Shown in pieces: positions 50,132 to 59,537 of a DNA stretch of 64,000 bases. Both the position numbers and the translations under genes were made by a program. The notes beneath the pieces are model-generated. The model worked only from the letters and a program-made list of their open reading frames with translations. It did no database searches and had not been told where the DNA came from. Each line of letters opens with the position of its first letter. The stretch's first letter is position 1. Source of the DNA: Deltaproteobacteria bacterium (lineage in GTDB: Bacteria > Lernaellota > Lernaellaia > JACKCT01); the NCBI GenBank assembly GCA_020633895.1, contig JACKCT010000003.1, forward strand, positions 346,159 through 410,158, given 5' to 3'.

Positions 50132-51574
50132 CTACGCCACAGGTGGCGTGCGAATCACCAACAGCCGTAATTCGCTCATGTCGTGCATGGACCAGCGGAG
50201 GCCTTCGCGCTCGTGGCCGCTGTCCTTGACGCCGCCGTAGGGCATGTGGTCCACGCGCCAGGACGGCACGTCGCCGATAACTACCCCGCCGACTTCGAGC
50301 ACGTCCCACGCCCGGTGCGCCTTGTAGAGATCGCGGGTAAAAACGCCGGCCTGCAGGCCGAAGCGGCTGTCGTTGACTTTGGCGAGCGCCTCGTCGAAAT
50401 CGTCGAAGGGATACAGTAGCGCCACCGGTCCGAAGGCCTCCTCGGCGCAGAGCGGTTCGTCCTCCGGTACCCCTTCCAGCACCGTCGCCGGGAGCATCGC
50501 GCCGTCGCGATCGCCTCCGCACAAGACCTTCGCGCCCCGATTCGCCGCCGAGGCGATCCAACTCTCAACCCGCTTGGCCGCGCTTTCCGAGATCATCGGG
50601 CCGATGAACGTATCCTCCGCCGACGGGTCGCCCATTTTCAATTTCTCGGAGGCGGCGACGAACTTGTCCTTGAACGTGTCATACACCGCGCGATGCACAT
50701 AAATCCGCTGCACGCTGATGCACGACTGCCCCGATTGATAGAACGCGCCGACGATCATCCGCGAGACCGCGTCGTCCAAATTCGCGTCCGCGTCCACCAC
50801 GCACGCCGCGTTGCCGCCCAATTCCAACACCACCTTCTTCTTCCCCGCCTTGGCCTTGAGTTCCCACCCGGCCTCCGCCGATCCGGTGAAGGAAAGCAGC
50901 TTGAGCCGTTCGTCGGTGGTGAACTGGTCGGCGTGCTCGCGGGGCGTGGGGAGGATGGAAAACGCGCCCTCGGGCAGATCCGTCTCGGCTAGGATCTCGC
51001 CGATGATCAACGCGCCCACAGGCGTGCGGCTGGCGGGCTTGAGCACGAAGGGGCAACCGACCGCGATCGCCGGGGCGACCTTGTGGGCCACCAGATTGAG
51101 CGGAAAATTGAAGGGCGAGATGAACGAACACGCGCCGATGGGCACGCGCTTGGTCATGCCCATGTAATCCTTGGCTCGCTCGGTGACGGCCAGTTCGAGG
51201 ACTTCACCGTTCATGCGCACCGCTTCCTCGGCGGCCATGCGAAAGGTGTCGATCAGGCGCCCGACCTCGCCCCGAGAGTCCTTGATGGGCTTGCCCGCCT
51301 CGACGCACAACGATCGGGCCAGTTCGTCCTTGCGTTCGGTGAATCGCGCGACGCAGTGGTGCAGCACCGCCGCCCGCTCATAGGCCTTGAGCGCGCGCAT
51401 GGCCGGTACGGCTTCATGGGCCGCCGCAATTCCGGCGTCGATCGCCTTGGCATCGGCCAGCGCCACGCGGGTGGCGACCTCACCGGTGTATTTGTCGACA
51501 ACCTCCAGGTCTTTATTCGGCGCTTGCGGTTTGTTGGCCAGGTAGTAGGGATAACTTTCGCGAAAGACACTCAT
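50132..51574 (-). CDS. NAD(P)-dependent aldehyde dehydrogenase
   Basis: A 480-residue ALDH superfamily enzyme that oxidises an aldehyde to an acid in the cytoplasm. Oxyanion Asn near 156 (SPFNFPLNLV), Lys179 (VLKPASRTP) for NAD(P), catalytic Glu251 (LELGGNAACVV) and Cys285 (GQSCISVQR). The pattern is nearest to lactaldehyde, succinate-semialdehyde or non-phosphorylating glyceraldehyde-3-phosphate types; the substrate cannot be fixed. The ATG at 51574 follows GGGGG-rich sequence (gaagggggcacgag) and starts the conserved N-terminus; upstream codons look non-coding. It sits between pabC and fhs, which may hint at aldehyde or one-carbon metabolism. Confidence 0.93.
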   Translation of the reverse strand: MSVFRESYPYYLANKPQAPNKDLEVVDKYTGEVATRVALADAKAIDAGIAAAHEAVPAMRALKAYERAAVLHHCVARFTERKDELARSLCVEAGKPIKDSRGEVGRLIDTFRMAAEEAVRMNGEVLELAVTERAKDYMGMTKRVPIGACSFISPFNFPLNLVAHKVAPAIAVGCPFVLKPASRTPVGALIIGEILAETDLPEGAFSILPTPREHADQFTTDERLKLLSFTGSAEAGWELKAKAGKKKVVLELGGNAACVVDADANLDDAVSRMIVGAFYQSGQSCISVQRIYVHRAVYDTFKDKFVAASEKLKMGDPSAEDTFIGPMISESAAKRVESWIASAANRGAKVLCGGDRDGAMLPATVLEGVPEDEPLCAEEAFGPVALLYPFDDFDEALAKVNDSRFGLQAGVFTRDLYKAHRAWDVLEVGGVVIGDVPSWRVDHMPYGGVKDSGHEREGLRWSMHDMSELRLLVIRTPPVA

Positions 51575-51710
51575 CTCGTGCCCCCTTCGATTCCATGAAA
51601 AATTTCCAGGCACGACGCATTCGGACACGTCGACGGGCCCCGCTCAGTCTACGGCCAATCCCTCTCGCCCCCAAGTCGGACCCCCGGCCCCGTGACCCGC
51701 CCGACGAACC

Positions 51711-51739
51711 TTGACATTCCCCCGACTGGAAACGACCAT
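51711..51739 (+). promoter_or_regulatory. Weak promoter candidate for fhs
   Basis: A perfect TTGACA (51711-51716) with GACCAT 17 bp downstream (51734-51739). The -10 match is poor. Lies in the divergent gap 51575-51820. Confidence 0.3.
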
Positions 51740-51820
51740 ACCGCCCGCGTCGGCGTGCATCGCGCGCGCCGCGCTTTTTCATGCCCCAATTTGACCCAAA
51801 CGACACCCGGGAGATCGTTC

Positions 51821-53605
51821 ATGGCGCCGACGGTGAATCGTGTGAATTTGGACCCGGTGGACTACGCGGACTGGCAGATCGCCGAAGCCGCCGAAGCGAC
51901 GATGAAATCCATCCAGCAGCTCGCCGAGGAACTGGGCCTCAAGGACAAGGAACTGCTTCCCCACGGCCACCACATCGGCAAGGTGGACTTCGCCTCGGTC
52001 CTGGCCCGCACCACCGAGCAGCCCCAGGGCAAGTACATCGACGTCACCGCCATCACCCCGACCCCCTTGGGCGAAGGCAAAAGCTCCACGACCATGGGCA
52101 TCGTCGACGCCCTGGCCTGTCGCGGCAAAAAAGTGACGGCGGCGATTCGCCAACCCTCCGGCGGGCCGACCTTCAACATCAAGGGCTCGGCGGCCGGCGG
52201 CGGACGCAGCCAGTGCGTGCCCTTGGCGCCGTTCTCCCTGGGCCTGACCGGTGACATCGACAAGATGATCAACGCCCACAACCTGGGCATGGTCGCCCTG
52301 ACCAGCCGCATGCAGCACGAGGCGATCAACACCGACGCCTTTTTGAACAAGCGCGGCCTCAAGCGGCTGGACGTCGATCCGCGCAACGTGACGGCGCGGT
52401 GGGTCATCGACTTTTGCGCCCAATCGCTGCGCAAGATCGTCATCGGCCTGGGCGGCAAGCTCGACGGCGCCATGATGGAAACCGGCTTCGACATCGCCGT
52501 GTCCTCCGAACTCATGGCCATTTTGGCGATTTCCACGAGCCTCAAGGAAATGCGCGAGCGCATCGGCAAGATGATCCTCGCCTATTCGCGCACCGGCCGG
52601 CCGATCACCACCGCGGACCTGGAAGTGGACGGCGCCATGTGCGCGTGGATGGTCGACGCTCTCAAACCCAACCTGATGCAGACCATCGGCGGCGTGCCGG
52701 TCTTCGTCCACGCCGGGCCCTTCGCCAACATCGCCATCGGCCAGTCGTCCATCGTCGCCGACCGGCTGGCGCTCAAGCTGGCCGACTACCACGTCACCGA
52801 ATCGGGCTTCGGCGCCGACATCGGGTTCGAAAAATTCTGGAACATCAAGTGCCGCGCTTCGGGCCTCAAGCCCGACTGCGCCGTCATCGTCGCCACGGTC
52901 CGCGCCCTCAAGATGCACGGCGGCGGGCCTCCGGTGGTCCCCGGCAAGAAGCTCGACGAGGCCTACACCAAGGAGAATCTGCATTTCCTGGAGGCGGGGC
53001 TGGACAACCTTCGCGCTCACATCGAGACCGTGCGCAAGGCCGGCATCAATCCGGTGGTGTGCGTCAACGCCTTTGCGACCGACACCGAGGCCGAGCACGA
53101 CATGATCCTTCGCGCCGCCGACGAGGCCGGGGCCCGGGCGGCGGTGGGCGAGCATTGGCGTTACGGCGGCGAAGGGGCGCTGGAACTGGCCGATGCGATC
53201 GTCGAGGCCTGTCACGACAAGACCGACTTCAAGTTCCTCTACCCCAACGAGATGCCCCACCGGGAGCGTATCGAACTGCTGGCGCGGGAGGTCTACGGCG
53301 CCGACGACGTGATCTTCACGCCCGAGGCGGGACGCAAGGTCGACGACCTGGACGCCTCGCCGGTGGCCAAGGATCTGGCGACGTGCATGGTGAAGACGCA
53401 CTTGTCGTTGTCCGACGATCCGGCGCGCAAGGGCCGTCCCACCGGCTGGACGATGCGCATTCGCGACCTGCTGATTTACGCGGGCGCGGGCCTGGCCGTC
53501 CCCGTCGCCGGCGACATCAAACTGATGCCCGGCACCGGCTCGGACCCGGCCTTCCGCCGCATCGACGTGGATACGGAAACGGGCAAAATCAAGGGGTTGT
53601 TCTAG
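51821..53605 (+). CDS. fhs: Formate-tetrahydrofolate ligase
   Basis: A 594-residue enzyme, slightly longer than the usual 556-560, that makes 10-formyl-THF from formate, THF and ATP. The nucleotide loop [20 protein letters not shown] begins near residue 80; other family stretches are [19 protein letters not shown] (about 106-124), [12 protein letters not shown] (about 142-153) and [12 protein letters not shown] near the C-terminus. GGGAG precedes the ATG by 8 bases. It is two genes before folD, so formate can be brought to the methylene-THF level by adjacent products. This enzyme is used in acetogenic, purine-linked or general C1 metabolism; no other Wood-Ljungdahl genes are in the window. 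Confidence 0.97.
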   Translation: MAPTVNRVNLDPVDYADWQIAEAAEATMKSIQQLAEELGLKDKELLPHGHHIGKVDFASVLARTTEQPQGKYIDVTAITPTPLGEGKSSTTMGIVDALACRGKKVTAAIRQPSGGPTFNIKGSAAGGGRSQCVPLAPFSLGLTGDIDKMINAHNLGMVALTSRMQHEAINTDAFLNKRGLKRLDVDPRNVTARWVIDFCAQSLRKIVIGLGGKLDGAMMETGFDIAVSSELMAILAISTSLKEMRERIGKMILAYSRTGRPITTADLEVDGAMCAWMVDALKPNLMQTIGGVPVFVHAGPFANIAIGQSSIVADRLALKLADYHVTESGFGADIGFEKFWNIKCRASGLKPDCAVIVATVRALKMHGGGPPVVPGKKLDEAYTKENLHFLEAGLDNLRAHIETVRKAGINPVVCVNAFATDTEAEHDMILRAADEAGARAAVGEHWRYGGEGALELADAIVEACHDKTDFKFLYPNEMPHRERIELLAREVYGADDVIFTPEAGRKVDDLDASPVAKDLATCMVKTHLSLSDDPARKGRPTGWTMRIRDLLIYAGAGLAVPVAGDIKLMPGTGSDPAFRRIDVDTETGKIKGLF

Positions 53606-53633
53606 GGCCGTAGTCGGGACGTCCGATCCTTCA

Positions 53634-53664
53634 GAGCCCCGAACGGTAGTGAGGGGTCAAACTC
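53634..53664 (+). repeat. 31 bp dispersed repeat, copy 2
   Basis: gagccccgaacggtagtgag followed by gggtcaaactc; exact inverted copy at 45678-45708. Confidence 0.85.
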
Positions 53665-53718
53665 GAATATGGCAGGAGACGACTTCATCTTATCAGTTTG
53701 TCGAGCGTGTTGACTTAT

Positions 53719-53756
53719 CGAACGCCCTGGACCGCTTGCTGACGCGCGCGGCTCTG
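53719..53756 (+). repeat. 38 bp dispersed repeat, copy 2
   Basis: Matches 34585-34622 with one mismatch, same orientation, between fhs and folD. Confidence 0.8.
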
Positions 53757-53791
53757 ACGCTACCAACCACACGCCAACACGGGAGTCCCCC

Positions 53792-54679
53792 ATGACCGCG
53801 AAAATCATCAGCGGCAAGGACGTCGCCGCCGACATTCGGGAACAGATCAGGGCCGAAGTGGAGACGCTGGCCGAAAAGGGCATCCAGCCGGGGCTGGCGA
53901 CGATCCTGATCGGCGAAGATCCGGGCTCCCATAGCTATGTGACCGCCAAGAACAAAACCGCCAAGGATCTGGGTTTCCATTCGGTGCAGGAGACGCACGG
54001 CGCCGATATCAGCGAGGCGGACCTCCTGGCCCTGGTCGACAAATACAACCGGGACGAGAAGGTCCACGGCATCCTGGTGCAGCTTCCCCTTCCCGCCCAC
54101 ATCGACGAGAACAAGGTCATCGCCGCTATTGACCCGGACAAGGACGTGGACGGCTTCCATCCCTACAACGTCGGCCGTCTGGTCATCGGCCAGCCCGGAT
54201 TCGCTTCGTGTACTCCGGCGGGGATCATGGAACTCATCGCCCGTTCCGGCGCCGAAACCGAAGGGGCGGAAGTGGTCGTCGTCGGCCGGTCGAACATCGT
54301 CGGCAAGCCGATGGCCATCATGATGATGCAAAAAGCCCAGGGCGCGAACGCGACCGTAACCGTCGTTCACACACGCACCCGCGACATGGCCGCCCACACC
54401 CGCCGCGCCGACATCCTCATCGTTGCCGCCGGGCGCGCCAATTCCGTCACCGCCGACATGGTCAAACCCGGCGCGGTCGTCATCGACGTGGGCACCAACC
54501 GCGTCGGCGTCACCGAATCGGGCAAGGCGAAGCTGGCCGGCGACGTGGACTTCGAGGCGGTCAAGGAAGTGGCGGGGGCGATCACGCCGGTGCCGGGCGG
54601 CGTGGGACCGATGACGATCACCATGCTCATGAAAAACACCCTCATCTCCGCCAAGCGCCACGCGGGGCTCGACGCATGA
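53792..54679 (+). CDS. folD: Bifunctional methylene-THF dehydrogenase / methenyl-THF cyclohydrolase
   Basis: A 295-residue FolD that interconverts 5,10-methylene-, methenyl- and 10-formyl-THF. The catalytic site reads SHSYVTAKNKTAKDLG (46-61) with Tyr49 and Lys53; further family stretches are VHGILVQLPLP (about 90-100), PDKDVDGFHPYNVGRL (about 113-129), the NADP site VVVVGRSNIVGKPMA (about 164-178) and ITPVPGGVGPMTITML (about 267-282). Its stop overlaps the DUF423 gene (ATGA). Follows fhs after a repeat-filled gap. Confidence 0.97.
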   Translation: MTAKIISGKDVAADIREQIRAEVETLAEKGIQPGLATILIGEDPGSHSYVTAKNKTAKDLGFHSVQETHGADISEADLLALVDKYNRDEKVHGILVQLPLPAHIDENKVIAAIDPDKDVDGFHPYNVGRLVIGQPGFASCTPAGIMELIARSGAETEGAEVVVVGRSNIVGKPMAIMMMQKAQGANATVTVVHTRTRDMAAHTRRADILIVAAGRANSVTADMVKPGAVVIDVGTNRVGVTESGKAKLAGDVDFEAVKEVAGAITPVPGGVGPMTITMLMKNTLISAKRHAGLDA

Positions 54680-55047
54680 CGCCGAAAATCTGCATGGCGA
54701 TCGCGGCGGTGCTCGGGGCCACGGGCGTGGCGCTGGGGGCCTTCGGCGCCCATGGACTGCGTTCGATGGCGGACGCCAAGATGCTGGAAATCTGGGAGAC
54801 GGCGGCGCGCTATCAGCAGATCCACGCGGTCGCGCTGCTGGGCGTTGCCCTCTGGATGGAGCGCCACCCGTCCGGCTTGGCGAACGCGTCGGCAATCGCG
54901 ATGGCGGTCGGCGTCCTGATCTTCTCGGGCACATTGTACGTGCTGGTGCTGACGGGGATGCGCTGGCTGGGGGCGATCACGCCGCTGGGCGGCACGGCGC
55001 TGATTGTCGCGTGGGTGCTGCTGGCGGTGGCGGCGTTGAAGAGCTAG
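54676..55047 (+). CDS. DUF423-family small membrane protein
   Basis: A 123-residue protein with four membrane helices. The family pattern is clear: LGATGVALGAFGAHGLR near the N-terminus (about 13-29), YQQIHAVALLGVAL (about 46-59), FSGTLYVLVLTG (about 79-90), GAITPLGGTALIVAWVLLA (about 95-113). DUF423 proteins are widespread inner-membrane proteins without a firm function. The ATG overlaps the folD stop, so it is co-translated. Not visible as a separate long reading frame start, but start and end are clear. Confidence 0.92.
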   Translation: MTPKICMAIAAVLGATGVALGAFGAHGLRSMADAKMLEIWETAARYQQIHAVALLGVALWMERHPSGLANASAIAMAVGVLIFSGTLYVLVLTGMRWLGAITPLGGTALIVAWVLLAVAALKS

Positions 55048-55099
55048 GTCGGGACAGGTTCCGGTTCAAACTCCGATTCCAACCGGCGCAAACGACCGT

Positions 55100-55202
55100 G
55101 TCATCCTGAGCTTCAGCGAAGGATCCGGGTTCGACCCCGATATGATTCGACGTTGTCCTAATACCAGGTTGCGGCAAGATTCTTCGCGTTGCTCAGAATG
55201 AC
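55100..55202 (+). mobile_element. 103 bp MITE-like element, copy 2
   Basis: Ends are inverted repeats of about 25 bp: gtcatcctgagcttcagcga with aggatc on the left, gattcttcgcgttgctcaga with atgac on the right. The core shares AATACCAGGTTG.GGC with the element at 49835-49936. It lies between convergent genes. Confidence 0.85.
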
Positions 55203-55203
55203 G

Positions 55204-55238
55204 TTTCGCCGACTTCGTCGTCGTGAAAGTTCGGCACC
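55204..55238 (+). repeat. Truncated relative of the 43 bp repeat
   Basis: Contains a hairpin-like ccgacttcgtcgtcg and ends GTGAAAGTTCGGCACCC; it starts directly after the 103 bp element. Confidence 0.6.
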
Positions 55239-55265
55239 CGTGGAGTCCATGCCGACTAAGGCAAC

Positions 55266-55742
55266 TTACGGCGCTTCGTCGTCGTCCTCGCCTTCGACGT
55301 CTTCATCTTCAAAGGGCCAAGGCGGCACGCCCAGGTCGGGGACGTCCCGGATATCCCATCCCATCGAGAACAGTTCGCGCTGCGTTCGGGCGGCGAGGGC
55401 CAGCAATTCGTCCAACTCGTCCAGGGTGTGGCGAATGGGGGCCATGGCCTGCTCGGCGGCCGCGCGGGCGTCCTGTTCGCCGACGCTCTCCCGCAGTCCG
55501 TACCAGGCCTCGTCCAGATCCCGCACGCGGCGGTAGTTGTCGCGCACCATCCGATTGATTTCGCGCGAAAGCTCCAACAGCTCTTCGGACGGCCCGGACG
55601 AGAGCAACGCCGCCACGGCGCAGTGGCGCGCCACCACGTCACTGCGTCGCGACAGCCAGTATCCGTCGTAAACCGCTCGCTCGGCGCCTTGACTTGTCCG
55701 GGATTGGGGCGGGAGTTGAATGGATCGTGCGGGCTTATTCAA
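55266..55742 (-). CDS. Small helical protein of unknown function
   Basis: A protein of about 158 residues, mostly helical (RSDVVARHCAVAALLS, ELLELSREINRMVRDNYRRVRDLDEAWYGLRES) with a very acidic C-terminus (PWPFEDEDVEGEDDDE). The TTG at 55742 is chosen because AAAGGAG lies 7 bases upstream; the frame stays open to 55856, so a longer start is possible. No family is recognised. Transcribed away from the kinase-like gene; its 3' end faces the DUF423 gene. Confidence 0.65.
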   Translation of the reverse strand: MNKPARSIQLPPQSRTSQGAERAVYDGYWLSRRSDVVARHCAVAALLSSGPSEELLELSREINRMVRDNYRRVRDLDEAWYGLRESVGEQDARAAAEQAMAPIRHTLDELDELLALAARTQRELFSMGWDIRDVPDLGVPPWPFEDEDVEGEDDDEAP

Positions 55743-56240
55743 TCGATGCTCCTTTGAATTCACTCGAATCGACCACCGTCCCTTGGTTTCGATTCGACCA
55801 AGACCCCTCACATTCCCTTGGCCCATGGTATCGGCGCGATGGAAGGCGAACTCCAATCAAATCGCAAAAGAAATTACCGACCGACCCGTCGGGTCGGAGA
55901 ATTTGTAAAACCGTCCGGATCGATCCCGGACAGTGTCCCAACCGCATTCCGACGACGACCTTCGCCACTAGGCAAAGATCGGCGACACCCGGCGAAATTT
56001 CCCGGAAAAAGACCTCAAGAACCGACGGCACCGGCCCGATGTCCCGATAGAGAACCTTAACGTGGGACATCGGGGCGAAGTCCGCGTCTTATCGACTGTT
56101 TGTAAGATAGAGACCCCCTCGGCGCGATCGGCGTGACTCGAAGTCACGGCCATGACTCAGGCCCCGAATCCCCATCGCCATCGGGCTATCGCGTGAACAA
56201 CGTCCCACCATCGAAATCCTCCTGGTCTTTTGGGCGAAAT
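55743..56240. promoter_or_regulatory. Divergent regulatory region with two palindromes
   Basis: About 500 bp between divergent genes. It holds a 17 bp palindrome (ccgacccg-t-cgggtcgg, near 55881-55898) and a 10 bp inverted repeat (ccgatgtccc 56036-56045, gggacatcgg 56064-56073). A -10-like TAAGAT lies at 56103-56108 without a clear -35. Part may be coding if the kinase-like gene starts at the GTG at 56133. Confidence 0.5.
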
Positions 56241-59200
56241 ATGGCTAAAATCGGCGCGCGCGCACTGACTGATTTCGTCGGGTTGACTGGCACGACCTCT
56301 TCGCCGGTCTCTCGTCGGCGTCGCGTAACGGGGGAAGTATTGGACGATTTTCTTAACAACGAACACAACCTGGACCTGATCGAAGATAAGCTCGAGGGTC
56401 GGGGGAGTGTTTTCGAGACCGCGTACGCGGCGGGCGAGACTCTCGGGGATCGCTTCCGCGTCGAACGGGTCTTGGGCCGTGGCAACATCGGGCGCGTGTA
56501 TCAGGTGACGGAGCAGGGAACGGGCAAGCCGTTCGCCGTCAAGACGATCTACGCCCGATTTTGCAACGAGCCCAAGGCCGCCCGCAACCTGCTGGACCTG
56601 GCCAAGCACATGGCGACCGTGCGTCACCCGAACGTGGCGTCCATTCAAGACACGGGACGCACCGCCGGGCTGATCTATCTGGTGCTGCCGCTGCTCAAGG
56701 GCCGCACCTTGGAAGAGGCCCTCAAGGTCACGATTCCCAAGGCCCAGAAGTCGGGCATCCCCGTCAAGCAGACAACGCAGATCGTCGACTCCGTCAAGGG
56801 CGCCTTGGGCGCCGTGGGGGACGAGCGGCCGCATTTGGACCTGCTGCCTCGGAACATCTTCGTGAGCCCCCAGGGCCTGGTGGTGGCCGACGCCGGTCTG
56901 ATGCACGCCGTGCTGCCGGGCCTGCGTCCGGATGATTTCCAGATCATGGACGGCCTGGAGTACATGTCGCCCGAGTTGCGCATGGGCCGCGAGGTGCGCG
57001 CCTCGGCCGACGTGTACAGCGTGGGCAAGATCCTGTACCACCTGGTGACGCTGAAAAAACCGCCGATGGATGTGACCGACATTCCGATCGTCGGCGACTA
57101 TCCGCCGGCCATGGCGGACCTGATCCGCAACGCCATCGCGGAAAATCCCCATCAGCGCTACGAAAACGTCGCCATGCTGGCCGAGGGCTACCACGCCGTT
57201 CTCGCCGGTCAGGCGGCGCCCACGCCCCGCCCCCAACTGCATGTGGTGCCTTCGAGCCAAAAGGCGGCCGACGACGAAGACGTGCAGGTCTTCGACGAAG
57301 AGACCCGGTCGCTGCGCTCCGTGTCCGAGGACGAAAGCGCCGCTTCGGGCGAATTGGACGACGTGGCCGCGGCCGCCGCGGCATTGGACGACCTGTCCGC
57401 CGATATCGCCGCCGGTCCCGCCTCGACGGCCCGCGCCGAGGTTTCGCCTTTCGACGACGACCAGCTTCCCGCCGAGGACGTGGACGACTCCGCGCTGGAC
57501 GACTTGTTCCCCGAATCGGATGCCGAGGACCTTGCCGAGTTGGACCTGGACGAGGAACTCCCGCCGATCTTCGAGGACGAAGACATCGCGCCGGAAGATG
57601 TCGACATCAATTTCGACGACAGCGACGAATCCCTGGAAGACGCCCTCCGCTCGGCCCTGGATTCCCAACCCGACGAGGCCGAGGAAGAAACCGAACCGGA
57701 GCCCGAGCCCGAACCGGTGATCGAGGATGACGAAGCGCTGGAGATCGTCGACAGCCTGGACGACGTCGAGGGAATCTCCCACGAAGCGCCCGAACCCGGC
57801 GAAGGCATCGAAGGCGAGCACGTTTTCGGCGCCGGCGAGATGTTCGCGCCCGAGGAGGACGCGGACGAACTGCGCGAGTCGAGCTTGCACGAATTGGCGG
57901 GCTTGGACATCGGGATCGACCTGGACGAATTGTCCGACGAAGTCGAAGCCGCGCCCGCCGAATCGGCGGCCCTGGCGCCCGAGGAAGAAAGCGACGACCT
58001 GGTCAACCTGGGCCTGGACGCAACACCGTCCGACGAGGATTCGGCCTTCGAGGCGTCGCTGGGTGAAGCGGCCGCCGAGGTGTTGGACACCGGAGCCGAA
58101 GAGGAATTCGCCCCCGTCGAGGACATCGACGCCGATGAGTTCGCCGTGGACGCGCCGACCGGCAGCGGCTTTGACGAAGACACGGTCGAGGATTCGGCGG
58201 AAGAATTCGATATCGCCGACCTGGCGCCCGATGCGGCCGTTGCCGAGGACGAAGAGTCGGAACCGGAAGCCGCCGCAAGCGAGCTGGAAGAACCGGAAGA
58301 AGAGGACGAAACCGCCGCCGCCCTGGCCGAGCTGGAAGCCGCGTCCCAAATCGACGACATGGCGGCCCTCGAATCGGTGTTTGACGGCGTCGACAGCGAT
58401 GCTTTCGATTTTGAAGCCGCTGAAGCCGCGGTGGACGAAGCCGTGGACGAAGCCGCGATCGAGCCCTCCGACCTGGACGAGCTGGATTCCCTGCTCGAAA
58501 GCGCCGAGATCGAAAGTGCCGAAGCCGAGGAAGCGACCGAGGACGAAGGCCAAATCACGCGCATCGAGAACGCCGCCGCCTCGCTGATGGAAGCCGTCGA
58601 ACCGCTGGGCGAGGACCTGGCCGAGGAATTGGCCGAGGAAGAAGACATGGCCGCCGAAGCCGCGGCCCGGGAAGCGACCGCCGCCCAAGGGGCGATGGGC
58701 ATGACCGGCGTGATCGCCGAAACCGCTCCCGCCGGCGCCCAGGTGGCGATTCCCGAACCGTTGTCCCGTTCGGCCTATCTGCCGCGACGCAAAAAATTCC
58801 CCTTCGCCAAGGTGGCGATGGTGGCCGTGCTCTCGGCGGCGATCGTCGCGGCGGCCCTGTACTTCGTGCCCGGCTCTCCCCTGCGTCCGGCGGGGCAGCC
58901 CACGGTGACGGAACTGGCGCCCGACACCGAACCCGTCCCCCAGACCGTCACCCCGCCCGCGGACATGGCCGGTGAGGGCGAAGGCGGCGCGTTTGTCGAC
59001 GAGGGAGAAGGCGAAACGGGCGCCGAATCCGACACCGGCGCCAAGTCGGACAAGGTCGCGTCCAAGGCCGACAAGGCCGCCACGAGCAAATCCTCGTCGG
59101 GCATCAAGACGCCCAAATCCCTCGACGCAGCGCCCACGCCTTTCCCCAGTACGGCGGAGTTGCGACGCAAGGACGACGCGTACATTCCCAAGCCCGCCGG

Positions 59201-59537
59201 CGTGACCGAACCGACGCCGCCCTCGCCGCCCGCCGCGCCGGTCGCCAAATCGGCCCTGACCGCCGCGGATATCAACGCGGTCATCAATCGGCGCATCGGA
59301 CGCATCAACTACTGCTTCAAAGAGGGCCTGGAAGAAAACCCGTCCATGTCCGGTCGGGCCGAGATCCTGTTTACGATTCAACCCAGCGGCGCCGTCTCCT
59401 CCGCGCGGGTCGCCTCCTCGACGCTGGCCTCGCCGGCCGCCGAGGAATGCCTGCGTCGTCGGGTGATGCGCATGAAGTTCCCGGCTGTCTCCGGACCGGC
59501 CAAAACGGTGAAGTTCCCATTCTATTACAGCAAATGA
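56241..59537 (+). CDS. Protein-kinase-like domain fused through an acidic linker and a membrane helix to an AgmX/PglI-type domain
   Basis: A 1,098-residue bitopic protein. Residues about 70-345 are kinase-like: Gly loop GRGNIGRVY (79-87), the VAIK-type Lys101 (FAVKTIY), a catalytic loop HLDLLPRN (198-205) that keeps Asp200 and Asn205 but has Leu for the usual Lys, and DAG for DFG (Asp217). About 350-850 are Asp/Glu/Ala-rich and disordered. A membrane helix lies at about 856-876 (VAMVAVLSAAIVAAALYFV), a Pro/Ala-rich stretch at 877-1000, and at about 1005-1098 a TonB-like domain of the AgmX/PglI type (INAVINRRIGRINYCFKEGLEENPSMSGRAEI; GAVSSARV; FPAVSGPAKTVKFPF). It may be a weak kinase or pseudokinase. 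The start is uncertain (GTG at 56133 possible). Coupled to the next gene. Confidence 0.85.
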   Translation: MAKIGARALTDFVGLTGTTSSPVSRRRRVTGEVLDDFLNNEHNLDLIEDKLEGRGSVFETAYAAGETLGDRFRVERVLGRGNIGRVYQVTEQGTGKPFAVKTIYARFCNEPKAARNLLDLAKHMATVRHPNVASIQDTGRTAGLIYLVLPLLKGRTLEEALKVTIPKAQKSGIPVKQTTQIVDSVKGALGAVGDERPHLDLLPRNIFVSPQGLVVADAGLMHAVLPGLRPDDFQIMDGLEYMSPELRMGREVRASADVYSVGKILYHLVTLKKPPMDVTDIPIVGDYPPAMADLIRNAIAENPHQRYENVAMLAEGYHAVLAGQAAPTPRPQLHVVPSSQKAADDEDVQVFDEETRSLRSVSEDESAASGELDDVAAAAAALDDLSADIAAGPASTARAEVSPFDDDQLPAEDVDDSALDDLFPESDAEDLAELDLDEELPPIFEDEDIAPEDVDINFDDSDESLEDALRSALDSQPDEAEEETEPEPEPEPVIEDDEALEIVDSLDDVEGISHEAPEPGEGIEGEHVFGAGEMFAPEEDADELRESSLHELAGLDIGIDLDELSDEVEAAPAESAALAPEEESDDLVNLGLDATPSDEDSAFEASLGEAAAEVLDTGAEEEFAPVEDIDADEFAVDAPTGSGFDEDTVEDSAEEFDIADLAPDAAVAEDEESEPEAAASELEEPEEEDETAAALAELEAASQIDDMAALESVFDGVDSDAFDFEAAEAAVDEAVDEAAIEPSDLDELDSLLESAEIESAEAEEATEDEGQITRIENAAASLMEAVEPLGEDLAEELAEEEDMAAEAAAREATAAQGAMGMTGVIAETAPAGAQVAIPEPLSRSAYLPRRKKFPFAKVAMVAVLSAAIVAAALYFVPGSPLRPAGQPTVTELAPDTEPVPQTVTPPADMAGEGEGGAFVDEGEGETGAESDTGAKSDKVASKADKAATSKSSSGIKTPKSLDAAPTPFPSTAELRRKDDAYIPKPAGVTEPTPPSPPAAPVAKSALTAADINAVINRRIGRINYCFKEGLEENPSMSGRAEILFTIQPSGAVSSARVASSTLASPAAEECLRRRVMRMKFPAVSGPAKTVKFPFYYSK

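Noticed and set aside
55124-55136. A tRNA T-arm-like string (gggttcgacccc)
   Set aside because: No acceptor, D or anticodon arms surround it, and it lies inside the 103 bp inverted-repeat element.
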